From positions 58,182 to 122,181 of the forward strand of contig JBKPAD010000013.1 of NCBI GenBank assembly GCA_046726235.1: 64,000 bases of DNA. The letters run 5' to 3'. The notes below the pieces were generated by a model that was not told the origin of the DNA, searched no databases, and saw only the letters and a list, made by a program, of their open reading frames with translations. Position numbers and translations under genes: made by a program. Of the stretch, positions 7,355-15,763 are shown piece by piece (positions within the stretch are counted from its first letter, which is position 1; every line of letters begins with the position of its first letter). Origin of the DNA: Nitricoxidireducens sp046726235 (GTDB lineage Bacteria; Pseudomonadota; Gammaproteobacteria; Burkholderiales; Rhodocyclaceae).

Positions 7355-9331
7355 GGCTGAGGCCGCGGACGCCGGGTCGGCGTCTTCCCCCTCTTCCGGC
7401 GGGTGCCATTCGAAGCTGCCGCTGCTGCCGTAGAACAGCCGCGATGCACGGGCGCCCGGTTCGCGCAGGCGCTTGTGCAGTTCCTTGGCCGGCAGGCTCG
7501 CCAGCGCCTTGTCTTCGGACGACTGGCGCAGGTTGTAGACGACCGTGTCGTTGCCGACCGCCTCGATCTTGCAGAACAGTCCTCGGCCGGCGCTGCGGCG
7601 CGCCTCCTTCGCCGCGTCGATCTCGGCCATGGCGTCGGCGGCCGCCTGCCGCGAACTCTGGATTTCGGAATTCAGCGCCGCGACCTGGCGCAGCGTCGGC
7701 GCGATGCGCGCCAGCAGCGCCTGCCACTGGACTTGCTGCGCGGCGCTCATGACCAGCGTCTTGGCCTTGATCTTCGGCTGCAGGGAGAGGTAGCTCTTCA
7801 TGTCGGGCTGCGCCGTCAGCGCCTGCAGGGCGGCGGAGAATTTCGCCACGCGCGCCTCGCTCGCCTCGTGCAGTTCTCCGAGCCGCGCAAGCTCGGCATC
7901 GAAACGCGCCAGGTCGGGCAGCAGCACCGTCATCGCGGTCGCCTCGTCCTTGCGCGTCGTCGACGTCTTGACCGCAATCTTGCGCCCGGCGATGGCGCTG
8001 CCCTCGCAAGTTTCGATCGCCACTTCGTCGGCGACGATGTCGCAGCGGATGGCGCGGCCGATACGCACCTTGCCGGCAATGATGATGCAGCTCTCGGCTT
8101 GATCGGCGACGAAGCTGCCGTCGGGCACCGAAATCTCCGAACGCGAGGCGGCGCCTTCGACGACGACCTCGCCGCGCGCGTTCTGGATGGTTCCGCCGCT
8201 GAGGTTGCGCTTGAGCGTGACGCGGCCGCCATCGGAGACGATGTTGCCGAACACGTCGGCGAAGAAGCTCATGTGGTGGCCATGGATCGAACGCCGCTCC
8301 TGGACTTCGCCGTGCTCCTCGTATTCGTCGCCCTGCAGCGCGAGGTCGCCGGTGGTGCGCATGCTGACGCCCTCGCGGCTGACGATCTTGTCGACGACCG
8401 AAATCTTCCCCGATTGGGCATCGATGTCGAGGAAGCCGTCCTGTGCCGCGACCACCAGCTCCATGTTCGACTCGCGCACGATCTGCGTGCCCGGGCCCGA
8501 CAGGGTGTCGATCTCGTAGTCCTTGATCGGCTTCGGCGCCAGCTCCTTGCCCGCCACGTCCCAGCCGGAAACGCCCGAGACGCGGGGGATCTTCTTGAAC
8601 AGCCGCGTGCCCTTGGTGACCTGCGGGAAGCGGTTGCGGTACTGGCTGAGATCGATGCGCCCGTCGGCGAGGCGGCGCGGCGCGTCGTCGCGTCGCAGCA
8701 GGTCGGTCTGCTCGTCGACCCCGGCGTCCTTGCCTTCCCTGGGCTCGACGAAGCGGGCGATGGTCACGCGTTCGGCCTTGTCGCGCGCGATCGCCTCGCG
8801 CACCGCCTTGGCGTCGATGCCGAAGCGCACGCCTTTTTCCCACAGCGCGGCGACGAACTCGTCGAAGTCGGCGTAGAGGCGCTCGCTGACGATGCGCTTG
8901 CCCTCGGGCACTTCGGGGTCCTCGATTTCGCGCTCGACGCTGATCGGCTCGAACATGTATTCGGCGCCGCGGCCGCCGTCAAGCAGCTTGACGGTGCGGT
9001 AGATCGAGCGTCGCTCCTCCGGGAAAGGCTGGATGTCCGCCGCCAGGCGCACCTGCGGCGGCAGGCCGCGGCTCTTGAACTCGGCGAGCTGGCGGTCGAT
9101 GTCCGCCGGCTCCCAGAGGTAGAGCAGCTTCAGGAACAGTTCGTAATCGAGGTCGACGAAGCGCGCGCCCGCCGCGAACACGCGTTCGACGAACTCCGTG
9201 ATCAGGCCGCGCGAATCGACCGCCAGCAGGTCGATGAACAGGCCGTCGGGGCGCCGGCCGATGAAGGCCGGCAGCAGCACCTGGCCTTCGCGCAGGTCGG
9301 CGACGTTGCCAATGGCGGAGGGCGCGGTCAC
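7340..9331 (-). CDS. FapA / DUF342 family protein
   Basis: This 663-residue protein belongs to the DUF342 (flagellar assembly protein A, FapA) family. The N-terminal ~200 residues are a variable region with weak input-domain character. The middle (~230-480) is the FapA beta-helix core, with regularly spaced Gly/Val-rich turns around GFLDIDAQSG and DVFGNIVSDGG. The C-terminal part is a coiled-coil-like helix. In Vibrio, FapA affects polar flagellum function and binds a phosphotransferase-system protein. No flagellar genes lie nearby here, so its partner is unclear. The start is GTG at 9331, 26 bases below a predicted start point. Confidence 0.82.
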   Translation of the reverse strand: MTAPSAIGNVADLREGQVLLPAFIGRRPDGLFIDLLAVDSRGLITEFVERVFAAGARFVDLDYELFLKLLYLWEPADIDRQLAEFKSRGLPPQVRLAADIQPFPEERRSIYRTVKLLDGGRGAEYMFEPISVEREIEDPEVPEGKRIVSERLYADFDEFVAALWEKGVRFGIDAKAVREAIARDKAERVTIARFVEPREGKDAGVDEQTDLLRRDDAPRRLADGRIDLSQYRNRFPQVTKGTRLFKKIPRVSGVSGWDVAGKELAPKPIKDYEIDTLSGPGTQIVRESNMELVVAAQDGFLDIDAQSGKISVVDKIVSREGVSMRTTGDLALQGDEYEEHGEVQERRSIHGHHMSFFADVFGNIVSDGGRVTLKRNLSGGTIQNARGEVVVEGAASRSEISVPDGSFVADQAESCIIIAGKVRIGRAIRCDIVADEVAIETCEGSAIAGRKIAVKTSTTRKDEATAMTVLLPDLARFDAELARLGELHEASEARVAKFSAALQALTAQPDMKSYLSLQPKIKAKTLVMSAAQQVQWQALLARIAPTLRQVAALNSEIQSSRQAAADAMAEIDAAKEARRSAGRGLFCKIEAVGNDTVVYNLRQSSEDKALASLPAKELHKRLREPGARASRLFYGSSGSFEWHPPEEGEDADPASAASASGQD

Positions 9332-9363
9332 GGCCCCTGAATACCGGCGAAAGTCATGCGGCT

Positions 9364-9391
9364 ATTATGCCGTAGAGGTTCCGTGCTGCAA
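9364..9391 (-). promoter_or_regulatory. sigma-70-like promoter of the DUF342 gene
   Basis: On the minus strand, TTGCAG (9391-9386) and CATAAT (9369-9364) are spaced by 16 bases, which predicts a start near 9357 and a leader of about 26 bases before the GTG at 9331. Confidence 0.5.
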
Positions 9392-9424
9392 GCGCTGATT
9401 TCACGCCGCTGCAGGCGGCAGGCT

Positions 9425-9772
9425 TCAGTCGATCGCCAGCAGTTCGACCTCGAAGACCAGGGTTGCATTGGGCGGAATCACGCCGCCGGCGCCGCGGCTG
9501 CCGTAGCCGAGGTTCGGCGGAATCGTCAGCTTGCGCACGCCGCCGACCTTCATGCCCTGCACGCCCTCGTCCCACCCGGCGATGACGTGGCGGGCGCCGA
9601 GCGGGAAGTCGAAGGGCTCGTCGCGGTCCTTGCTCGAATCGAACTTCGAGCCATCCGTCAGCCAGCCCGTGTAGTGCACGGTCACGTACTGGCCGGCACG
9701 CGCGGCTTCGCCTTCGCCTTCGTTGATGTCTTCGATGACCAGGCCGCTGGCGGTAGTGGTGGGTGAAGTCAT
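9425..9772 (-). CDS. FKBP-type peptidyl-prolyl cis-trans isomerase
   Basis: Catalyses cis-trans isomerisation of X-Pro bonds. The 115-residue protein is a single FKBP domain with the usual active-site stretches: VTVHYTGWLTDG, KFDSSKDRDEPFDFPLG, VIAGWDEGVQGMKVGG and YGSRGAGGVIPPNATLVFEVELL. There is no signal peptide, so it should be cytoplasmic, like the small stand-alone FKBPs of Neisseria and Burkholderia. The ATG at 9772 is chosen over 9805 because AGAGGA lies just upstream and the fold begins at once. It sits alone between two signalling genes. Confidence 0.94.
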   Translation of the reverse strand: MTSPTTTASGLVIEDINEGEGEAARAGQYVTVHYTGWLTDGSKFDSSKDRDEPFDFPLGARHVIAGWDEGVQGMKVGGVRKLTIPPNLGYGSRGAGGVIPPNATLVFEVELLAID

Positions 9773-9827
9773 GAAATCGTCCTCTGGTTTGAAATCGGCG
9801 CCCATTATGCCCGCGGGGCGGTCCGTG

Positions 9828-10619
9828 CTACGAAAGCAACTTGTCGATCGCCTCGGCGATCTTCGCCGGCTGGAAAGGCTTGAGGACGTAGCCGCGGGCG
9901 CCCGACTTCCCGGCCTGGAGGATGGCGTCCCGGCTCGAGTTGCCGGTGACCATCAGCACCTTGACGTCCGGTTGGGCAGCGTGGATGGCGGCCAGCGCTT
10001 CGAGGCCGTTCATCACCGGCATCTCGATGTCGAGGAAGACCAGCTCGGGGCGGCGTTCCGCCACCATTTCGACCGCCTGCTTGCCGTCCCAGGCTTCGCC
10101 GACGACCTCGACGGCGGCATGCTCGAGGATGGCCTTCAGCAACTGGCGCATGGTGCCGCTGTCGTCCGCGATCACGGCGCGCGCACGGGCCTGCCGCACG
10201 GCGTGCGGCGTGCCGGCCTGGCGCTGCGCCGCCAGCAGGCGGCGCGCGTGCACGACCTGGCCGAGCTCGCGCAGGATGGTGTCGGGCGAGAACGGCTTGT
10301 GAATGAACCCGGCAGCGCCGGCCTCGGCGGCAGCGTCCTCGAGCGCCGGATCGCTGCTGCCGGTGATCAGCACGACGGCAACCTCGGGACGGGTTTCGTG
10401 CAGCATCTTGAGCAGTTCGAGGCCGTCGCTGCCCGGCAGGTTGTAGTCGAGGCAGACCAGGTCGGGCTCGGCACGAGCCACCAGTTCCGGCAGGCTGGCG
10501 CCGCTCGCCAGTTCGCCGACGACCTTGTAACCCTCCTCGGCGAGCAGCGAGCGCAGCAGGGCGCGCACGGCCGCGGCGTCATCGACGATGACGACCTTGA
10601 CGATGCCGGCGATCGCCAT
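9828..10619 (-). CDS. tandem-REC response regulator
   Basis: This 263-residue protein has two receiver domains and nothing else. The first (residues ~7-125) has phosphoacceptor D58 in CLDYNLPG and a KPF lysine near 108. The second (~147-263) has D197 in FLDIEMPVMNG and a KPF lysine near 247. With no output domain, it must signal by protein contact or act as a phosphate relay or sink. Its ATG overlaps the stop of the upstream PAS-GGDEF-EAL gene by one base (TGATG), so it is translationally coupled to that enzyme and is its likely partner. Confidence 0.9.
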   Translation of the reverse strand: MAIAGIVKVVIVDDAAAVRALLRSLLAEEGYKVVGELASGASLPELVARAEPDLVCLDYNLPGSDGLELLKMLHETRPEVAVVLITGSSDPALEDAAAEAGAAGFIHKPFSPDTILRELGQVVHARRLLAAQRQAGTPHAVRQARARAVIADDSGTMRQLLKAILEHAAVEVVGEAWDGKQAVEMVAERRPELVFLDIEMPVMNGLEALAAIHAAQPDVKVLMVTGNSSRDAILQAGKSGARGYVLKPFQPAKIAEAIDKLLS

Positions 10620-13198
10620 CAGCGCAGCACCATCGGCGCGAACAGGTCGTCGGCCTGCTCCGGCGGGAGCGGGCGCGAGAAGTAGTAGCCCTGGAATTTC
10701 GCGCAGCCCTGCGCGATCAGCGCCGCCAGCTGGGCGTCGGTCTCGACGCCCTCGGCGAGGATGTCGAGGCTGAGGCTGCGGGCAAGCCCGACGATGGCCG
10801 CGACGATCGCGGCGTCGTCGCGGTCGTGGGTCAGGTCGCGCACGAAGCTCTGGTCGATTTTCAATTTGTGCACCGGGAAGCGCTTGAGGTAGGCGAGGCT
10901 CGAGTAACCGGTGCCGAAGTCATCGACCGCGAGGCGCACGCCCATGTCGGCGAGCGCCTTGAGCTTGAACAGCGTCTCGTCGACGTCGTGCATCAGGGTC
11001 GACTCGGTGATTTCAATCTCCAGCAGATCGGCCGGCTGCCCCGTTTCGGCGAGCGCGCGGCGCACCGATTCGACGAGGTCCACCTGGCGGAACTGGCGCG
11101 GCGACAGGTTGACCGAGACCGGCACCCGGGGCCGGCCTTCCTCCTGCCAGCGCCGGTTCTGGCGCAGCGCCTCGCCGATGACCCACTCGCCGATCGGCAG
11201 GATCAGGCCGGTCTCTTCGGCGACCGGGATGAACTCGCCGGGCGCGATCATGCCCTGGTCGGGATCCTGCCAGCGCAGCAGCGCCTCGAGCCCGCAAACG
11301 CGCCGCGCGTGCAGGTCGACCAGCGGCTGGTAGTGGAGGCGCAGCTGGCGGGTCTCGAGCGCCTCGCGCAGGCGATGCTCGAGCTTGAAGAAGCGCTCGG
11401 CGGCCGTGTTCATGCGCGAGGCGAAGAACTGGAACGTGTTCCGGCCCTCGGCCTTGGCGTGATACATCGCCGTGTCGGCGTTCTTCATCAGCGTGTAGGC
11501 ATCGCTGCCGTCCTCGGGGAACAGGCTGATGCCGATCGACGGCGTCGCGCGCAACTGGTGGCCCTCGATGTGCACGGCGGGCGCGAGCGCGGTGAGGATC
11601 TTCTCGGCGACGATCACCGCGTCGTCGGTGCCGGCGACCTCCTGCAGCACCACGACGAACTCGTCGCCGCCGAGGCGCGAGACGGTGTCGACGGCGCGCA
11701 CCACGGCGCGCAGGCGCTCGGCGACGTGCTTGAGCAGCTCGTCGCCGATGTGATGACCGAGCGTGTCGTTGATGCTCTTGAAGCGGTCGAGGTCCAGGAA
11801 CAGCACCGCGATGTGGCTGTCGTGGCGCGCCGCCTGCACCAACGACTGGCTGAGGCGGTCGAGCAGCAGCGCGCGGTTCGGCAGGCCCGTCAGCGCGTCG
11901 TGGTGGGCCATGTGCCAGATGCGCTGCTCGGCCTGCATGCGCTCGTAGATCTCGCCCTGGAGTTGCGCGTTGGTCGTCTCCAGCTCGGCGGTGCGCTCGA
12001 CGACGCGCACCTCGAGCTCGTCGCGCGCGCGCACCAGCTCCTCCTCGGCGCTGCGGCGCTCGGTGACGTCCTCGAAGATCCAGATGACGTCGAAGTTGTA
12101 GCCGTGCGCCTCGCCGACGCGGCGCCCCGTCGTGCGTACCCAGATCGCGCGGCCGTCGCGACACACGACCGGCTGCTCGCAGACATAGACGTCGCCGCGC
12201 AGGATGACGTCGTAGGCGCGCGCGCCGAGCGCCAGGTATTCGTCCTCGGTTGCGAAGAACACCCGCGTCGACTGGCCGGTCAGCTCCTCCGGCGTCCAGC
12301 CGACGATCTCGGCGAGGCGCCGGTTGCAGCGCTGCACGTGGCGGTTGCGCACGAACAGAATGCCGACCGCGGCGTTGTCGAAGATCATCTCCTGCTCGGC
12401 CAGCGCGTGGCGGATCTTGGCCTCGGCCTCGCGCTCGGCGCCGATGTCCTCGAGCAGCCAGACCGAACCGGCCCTCGGCCGCGACTGGTCGAAGGCGCGG
12501 CCGCTCCAGCGCGTCCACACCGGCTTGCCGTTCTTGCGCGGCACCTCGCGCTCGCTGCGATAGGTGTTGCCGGCAGCCAGTTCCGTATAGATGTCTTGGC
12601 CGATGCGCGCGAAATCCTCGTCGCTGGCGTACATGGCGCGCGCGGACTTGCCGGCGAGCTCGCCGCCGCCGTAGCCGAGCAGTTCCTCGAAGCGCCGGTT
12701 GCAGCGGACGATGACGCGCTCGCGGATCACGGCTATGCCGATCAGCGCCGTCTCGAAGATCGCGCCGAGCTCGGTCGTCGACTGCTCGAGGGCGCCGAGC
12801 ACCATGCGGTCCTGGGTCACGTCCTCCATGATCCAGATCGTGCCTTCCTGGGCGCGCTGGGGATCGACGGACTTGGCCGACAGGCGGCACCAGAACAGCG
12901 AGCCGTCCTTGCGCCGCATCTCGAACTCTGCCTGGTAAGACTCGCCGCGCGCGAGCGCCGGGCCCGCCTCGCGGCCGACCGCGTCGTAGACCTGCTGCGA
13001 CGGGTACAGGTCGAGCGCCGGAACGCCGATGAATTCCTCGCGCGCGTAGCCGAACATCTGGGCGCAAAGCGGATTCGCCTGGATGACGACGCGATTGCGC
13101 GAGAACAGGATGCCGACGGTGGCGTTCTCGAGGATCGCCTGCAGTTCGACCAGGGCGTGGGCCGCGGTGGGCCGCGTCGAGGCTGGCGGCATCTTCAT
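10619..13198 (-). CDS. PAS-PAS-PAS-GGDEF-EAL c-di-GMP enzyme
   Basis: This 859-residue cytoplasmic protein has three PAS/PAC sensory units (~20-400), each ending in a WxxEDVT/IG-type PAC strand. A coiled coil follows, then a GGDEF domain with the intact motif RLGGDEF and an RxxD inhibitory site five residues before it (RAVD). It ends with an EAL domain containing LEALLRW, the DDFGTGYSS loop and the KIDQSFVRD segment. Both catalytic motifs look intact, so it could make or degrade cyclic di-GMP depending on the signal. It overlaps its upstream reductase gene by four bases and the downstream tandem-REC gene by one. Confidence 0.95.
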   Translation of the reverse strand: MKMPPASTRPTAAHALVELQAILENATVGILFSRNRVVIQANPLCAQMFGYAREEFIGVPALDLYPSQQVYDAVGREAGPALARGESYQAEFEMRRKDGSLFWCRLSAKSVDPQRAQEGTIWIMEDVTQDRMVLGALEQSTTELGAIFETALIGIAVIRERVIVRCNRRFEELLGYGGGELAGKSARAMYASDEDFARIGQDIYTELAAGNTYRSEREVPRKNGKPVWTRWSGRAFDQSRPRAGSVWLLEDIGAEREAEAKIRHALAEQEMIFDNAAVGILFVRNRHVQRCNRRLAEIVGWTPEELTGQSTRVFFATEDEYLALGARAYDVILRGDVYVCEQPVVCRDGRAIWVRTTGRRVGEAHGYNFDVIWIFEDVTERRSAEEELVRARDELEVRVVERTAELETTNAQLQGEIYERMQAEQRIWHMAHHDALTGLPNRALLLDRLSQSLVQAARHDSHIAVLFLDLDRFKSINDTLGHHIGDELLKHVAERLRAVVRAVDTVSRLGGDEFVVVLQEVAGTDDAVIVAEKILTALAPAVHIEGHQLRATPSIGISLFPEDGSDAYTLMKNADTAMYHAKAEGRNTFQFFASRMNTAAERFFKLEHRLREALETRQLRLHYQPLVDLHARRVCGLEALLRWQDPDQGMIAPGEFIPVAEETGLILPIGEWVIGEALRQNRRWQEEGRPRVPVSVNLSPRQFRQVDLVESVRRALAETGQPADLLEIEITESTLMHDVDETLFKLKALADMGVRLAVDDFGTGYSSLAYLKRFPVHKLKIDQSFVRDLTHDRDDAAIVAAIVGLARSLSLDILAEGVETDAQLAALIAQGCAKFQGYYFSRPLPPEQADDLFAPMVLR

Positions 13199-14055
13199 GC
13201 CTCGAGCACGCGCAGCAGGCCGGCGCTGTCGTCGCGGCCCCAGCCGTGCGCCATCAGGCTGTTGAGCTGTTGCCAGACCTGCGCCGAGACCGGCAGCGGC
13301 GCGCCGGCGGCGGCCGCGGCGCCCATCAGCAGCGCATAGTCCTTGTGATGCAGCCGCGCTTCGACGCCGGCGGCGAAATCGCGCGCCGCCATGCGGGCGC
13401 CGAACACGTCGAGCACGCGCGAGGCGGCCGAGCCGCCGGCCAGCGCCGCACGCACGCGGCCGAAGTCGAGGCCGTGCGCGACCGCGAGGCGCGCCGCTTC
13501 GGCGCAGGCCTGGATCGCGGCCACCATCACCATCTGGTTGCAGGCCTTCGCCACCTGGCCGGCGCCGCTCGCGCCGACGTGGACGATCGTCTTGCCGAGC
13601 GCCTCGAGCAGCGGACGCACCTTGTCGAGCGCCGCGGCCTCGCCGCCGACCATGATCGAGAGCGTCGCGGCGCGGGCGCCGGCGCCGCCGCCCGACACCG
13701 GCGCGTCGAGGAAATCCACGCCCAGCGCACGCAGGCGCCTGGCGATCGACCGCGCCGTCGCCGGTGCGATCGTGCTGTGGTCGACGACCACCGTGCCGGC
13801 GCTGATGCCGGCGGCGAATCCCTCGGGACCGAACACCACCTCCTCGACGTCGCCGCCGGAAGTGACCGCGGTGATCAGCACGTCGGCTTCGCGCGCGAGC
13901 GCGGCGGGTGTCGCCAGCAGGCGGGCGCCTTGCGCGACGAGGTCCGCGGCGGCCGCGGGACGGCGCGCCCAGACGGCGACTTCATGGCCGGCGCGCAGCA
14001 GGTTCGCTGCCATGGGTGCGCCCATGACGCCGAGGCCGACGAAGCCGACTTTCAT
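13195..14055 (-). CDS. 3-hydroxyisobutyrate dehydrogenase family NAD(P)-dependent reductase
   Basis: This beta-hydroxyacid dehydrogenase (286 residues) oxidises or reduces short 3-hydroxy acids such as 3-hydroxyisobutyrate or tartronate semialdehyde. The Rossmann start MKVGFVGLGVMGAPMA, the substrate loop DAPVSGG and the catalytic-lysine helix GAGQVAKACNQ are all present. The exact substrate cannot be assigned. The ATG at 14055 matches the family N-terminus; a longer form from 14097 would add a non-homologous 14-residue leader. It overlaps the PAS-GGDEF-EAL gene by four bases, an unusual link between a metabolic enzyme and c-di-GMP signalling. The next gene upstream is a paralogue. Confidence 0.88.
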   Translation of the reverse strand: MKVGFVGLGVMGAPMAANLLRAGHEVAVWARRPAAAADLVAQGARLLATPAALAREADVLITAVTSGGDVEEVVFGPEGFAAGISAGTVVVDHSTIAPATARSIARRLRALGVDFLDAPVSGGGAGARAATLSIMVGGEAAALDKVRPLLEALGKTIVHVGASGAGQVAKACNQMVMVAAIQACAEAARLAVAHGLDFGRVRAALAGGSAASRVLDVFGARMAARDFAAGVEARLHHKDYALLMGAAAAAGAPLPVSAQVWQQLNSLMAHGWGRDDSAGLLRVLEA

Positions 14056-14130
14056 GCCGCGGTGCGGCTCCGAACGCACATGGTCGTCCGATGCCATCTG
14101 CGTTCGATGAGAGGCGCAAAAGCCTGGACT

Positions 14131-14166
14131 CCCCCCACCCCCGGCCCCCGCCCCGAGGCGGGGGGC
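14131..14166 (-). promoter_or_regulatory. G-quadruplex motif overlapping a GC hairpin
   Basis: On the minus strand the gap between the two reductase genes reads G4-C-G5-CC-G5-T-G6 (14154-14131): four uninterrupted G-tracts with loops of 1, 2 and 1 bases. The two 5'-most tracts also form the 3' arm of a hairpin, GCCCCCGCC/GGCGGGGGC with a CCGA loop, at 14144-14166. The structures are mutually exclusive. The gap (14056-14217) holds no gene. Confidence 0.55.
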
Positions 14167-14217
14167 TCAATTTGCTCGCTGCGCTCGATATGAGCCGAGG
14201 GATCGATCTCTTTCACG

Positions 14218-15108
14218 CTAATCCGCGGGGTTGCTCATGCGCTCCAGCAGCTTGAGCATGGCGATCGAGTCCTCGTCGCCGAGGCCGCTGCCGACCATGG
14301 CGTTGAACATCTGCGCCGTCGCCGCCGACGAGGGCAGCGCAAGGCCGAGGCGGTGCGCCTCCTCCATGACGATGCGCAGGTCCTTCTGGTGCATCCAGGA
14401 CTTGAAGCCGGGCTTGAAGTTGCGGTCCAGCATGCGCTGGCCGTGGTTCTCGAGGATGCGGCTGTAGGCGAAGCCGCCGAGCAGCGCCTCGCGCACCTTG
14501 GCCGCATCGACGCCGCTCTTGGTGGCGAAGTTGAGCGCCTCGGCGACGGCGGCGACGCCGACGCCGGTGAGGATCTGATTGCAGGCCTTGGCGACCTGGC
14601 CGGCCCCGGTGCCGCCGATCAGCGTGATCGACTTGCCCATCTTCTCGAACAGCGGCTTCACGCGCTCGAAGATCTCGGACTTGCCGCCGACCATGATGGT
14701 CAGCGTCGCGTTGATGGCGCCGACTTCGCCGCCGGAAACCGGCGCGTCGAGGAACTCAATGCCCTGCGCCTCGAGCCGCGCGCCGATGCGCTGCGCGGCG
14801 GCCGGCGCGATGGTCGACATGTCGACGTGGATCAGGCCGCGGCGCGCGCCGGCGGCGATACCGTTCTCGCCGAGGGCGACGGCCTCGACGTCCGGCGCGT
14901 CGGCGACCATGGTGATGACGATCTCGGCACTGCCCGCCACTGCGGCCGGGGTCGCGTGGCGCGTGACGGCGAGGTCGTCGAACGCGGCGAGCGTCTCGGG
15001 GCGGCGCGCCCACAGATGCAGCGAGTGGCCGGCGGCGGCGAGGTGCCGCGCCAGCGGGCGGCCCATGAGGCCGAGTCCGATGAAGCCGACCTGCATGCCG
15101 GCGGCCAT
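14218..15108 (-). CDS. 3-hydroxyisobutyrate dehydrogenase family reductase (paralogue)
   Basis: This second member of the same family (296 residues) shows MQVGFIGLGLMGRPLA, DAPVSGGEVGA and GAGQVAKACNQ with the catalytic lysine. It resembles 2-hydroxy-3-oxopropionate (tartronate semialdehyde) reductase and 3-hydroxyisobutyrate dehydrogenase; no gene symbol is assigned because substrate specificity is not readable. The ATG at 15108 follows GGGAGCC and lies 2 bases after the DUF4202 stop, so the pair is one operon. A tandem duplication is a simple explanation for the two paralogues 160 bases apart. Confidence 0.88.
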   Translation of the reverse strand: MAAGMQVGFIGLGLMGRPLARHLAAAGHSLHLWARRPETLAAFDDLAVTRHATPAAVAGSAEIVITMVADAPDVEAVALGENGIAAGARRGLIHVDMSTIAPAAAQRIGARLEAQGIEFLDAPVSGGEVGAINATLTIMVGGKSEIFERVKPLFEKMGKSITLIGGTGAGQVAKACNQILTGVGVAAVAEALNFATKSGVDAAKVREALLGGFAYSRILENHGQRMLDRNFKPGFKSWMHQKDLRIVMEEAHRLGLALPSSAATAQMFNAMVGSGLGDEDSIAMLKLLERMSNPAD

Positions 15109-15110
15109 GG

Positions 15111-15728
15111 TCAGGCTCCCTGAACGGCCTTGACGATCAGCGGAACGAGCGGCTCCGGCAGCTTGATCTTGCCCGAGAGCGCGAACGCGTGACCGGCGTC
15201 GGACATCTTCTTCCAGGTCTTGCGGATGATGTCGAGCCACTTCTCTTCCGGGTAGTCCGGCTTCTGGCCGGCGAAGCCGAGCATGTAGTGCTCGATGAAG
15301 ACGAGGTCGACGACGTCTTCCATCATCTGCGTCTCCGGATTGACCTTGAGCTGGCGCTTGCCGACGATGGTCTTGACGCGCTCGATCATCTCCGCGTCGT
15401 AGCCGGCTCCCGCCATCAGCCTGCCGGCGGTCTCGGCGTGGAACTTGTACAGCCCGGTGCGCCACGCCTGGTAGCCCTCGCGCGTCATCGGGTAGCTGCT
15501 GCGCGGCGTCTTCCAGCGCTGGATGTGCTGGGCGCGGCAGGCGAGGCGCACGGCCTCGGATGCGTCGGGGGCGAAGCGCTCGAGCATTTCCGTCATGCGC
15601 TGGGCGTAGAGCAACTCCTTGGGCATGTCCTTGCCGTCGATGGTCTCGCGGTTCGGATCCTCGGAATTCGCCTGGTCGAACAGGGCGATCGCGCGCTCGA
15701 AGCGCTGCGGGTCGGATATCGTTGTCAT
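15111..15728 (-). CDS. DUF4202 domain-containing protein
   Basis: This 205-residue cytoplasmic protein is recognised as a DUF4202 member by EDPNRETIDGKDMPKELLYA, ASEAVRLACRAQHIQRWKTP and YPMTREGYQAWRT. It is helical and His-rich, with HIQRW and FIEHYMLGF histidines that could bind metal in an HD-like arrangement; this is inference. Family function is unknown. It is the first gene of the unit leading into the two reductases, with only 2 bases to the next start. The upstream gap of 35 bases to the SpoIIE gene stop leaves little room for an independent promoter. Confidence 0.8.
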   Translation of the reverse strand: MTTISDPQRFERAIALFDQANSEDPNRETIDGKDMPKELLYAQRMTEMLERFAPDASEAVRLACRAQHIQRWKTPRSSYPMTREGYQAWRTGLYKFHAETAGRLMAGAGYDAEMIERVKTIVGKRQLKVNPETQMMEDVVDLVFIEHYMLGFAGQKPDYPEEKWLDIIRKTWKKMSDAGHAFALSGKIKLPEPLVPLIVKAVQGA

Positions 15729-15763
15729 AGGGCCTCCAAAAAACGAATTATAGCGGCGGCGCC

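Noticed and set aside
10826..13339. Open frame of 837 codons on the plus strand
   Set aside because: It lies fully antisense to the PAS-GGDEF-EAL gene and its composition is typical of an antisense shadow.
14144..14166. GC hairpin between reductase genes as an ordinary Rho-independent terminator
   Set aside because: No U-run follows on either strand; on the minus strand a G-rich tract follows, which suits a quadruplex better.
13195..15108. The reductase pair as a garR/garL-type glycerate operon
   Set aside because: No aldolase, glycerate kinase or hydroxypyruvate isomerase is adjacent, so no pathway-specific symbol is justified.
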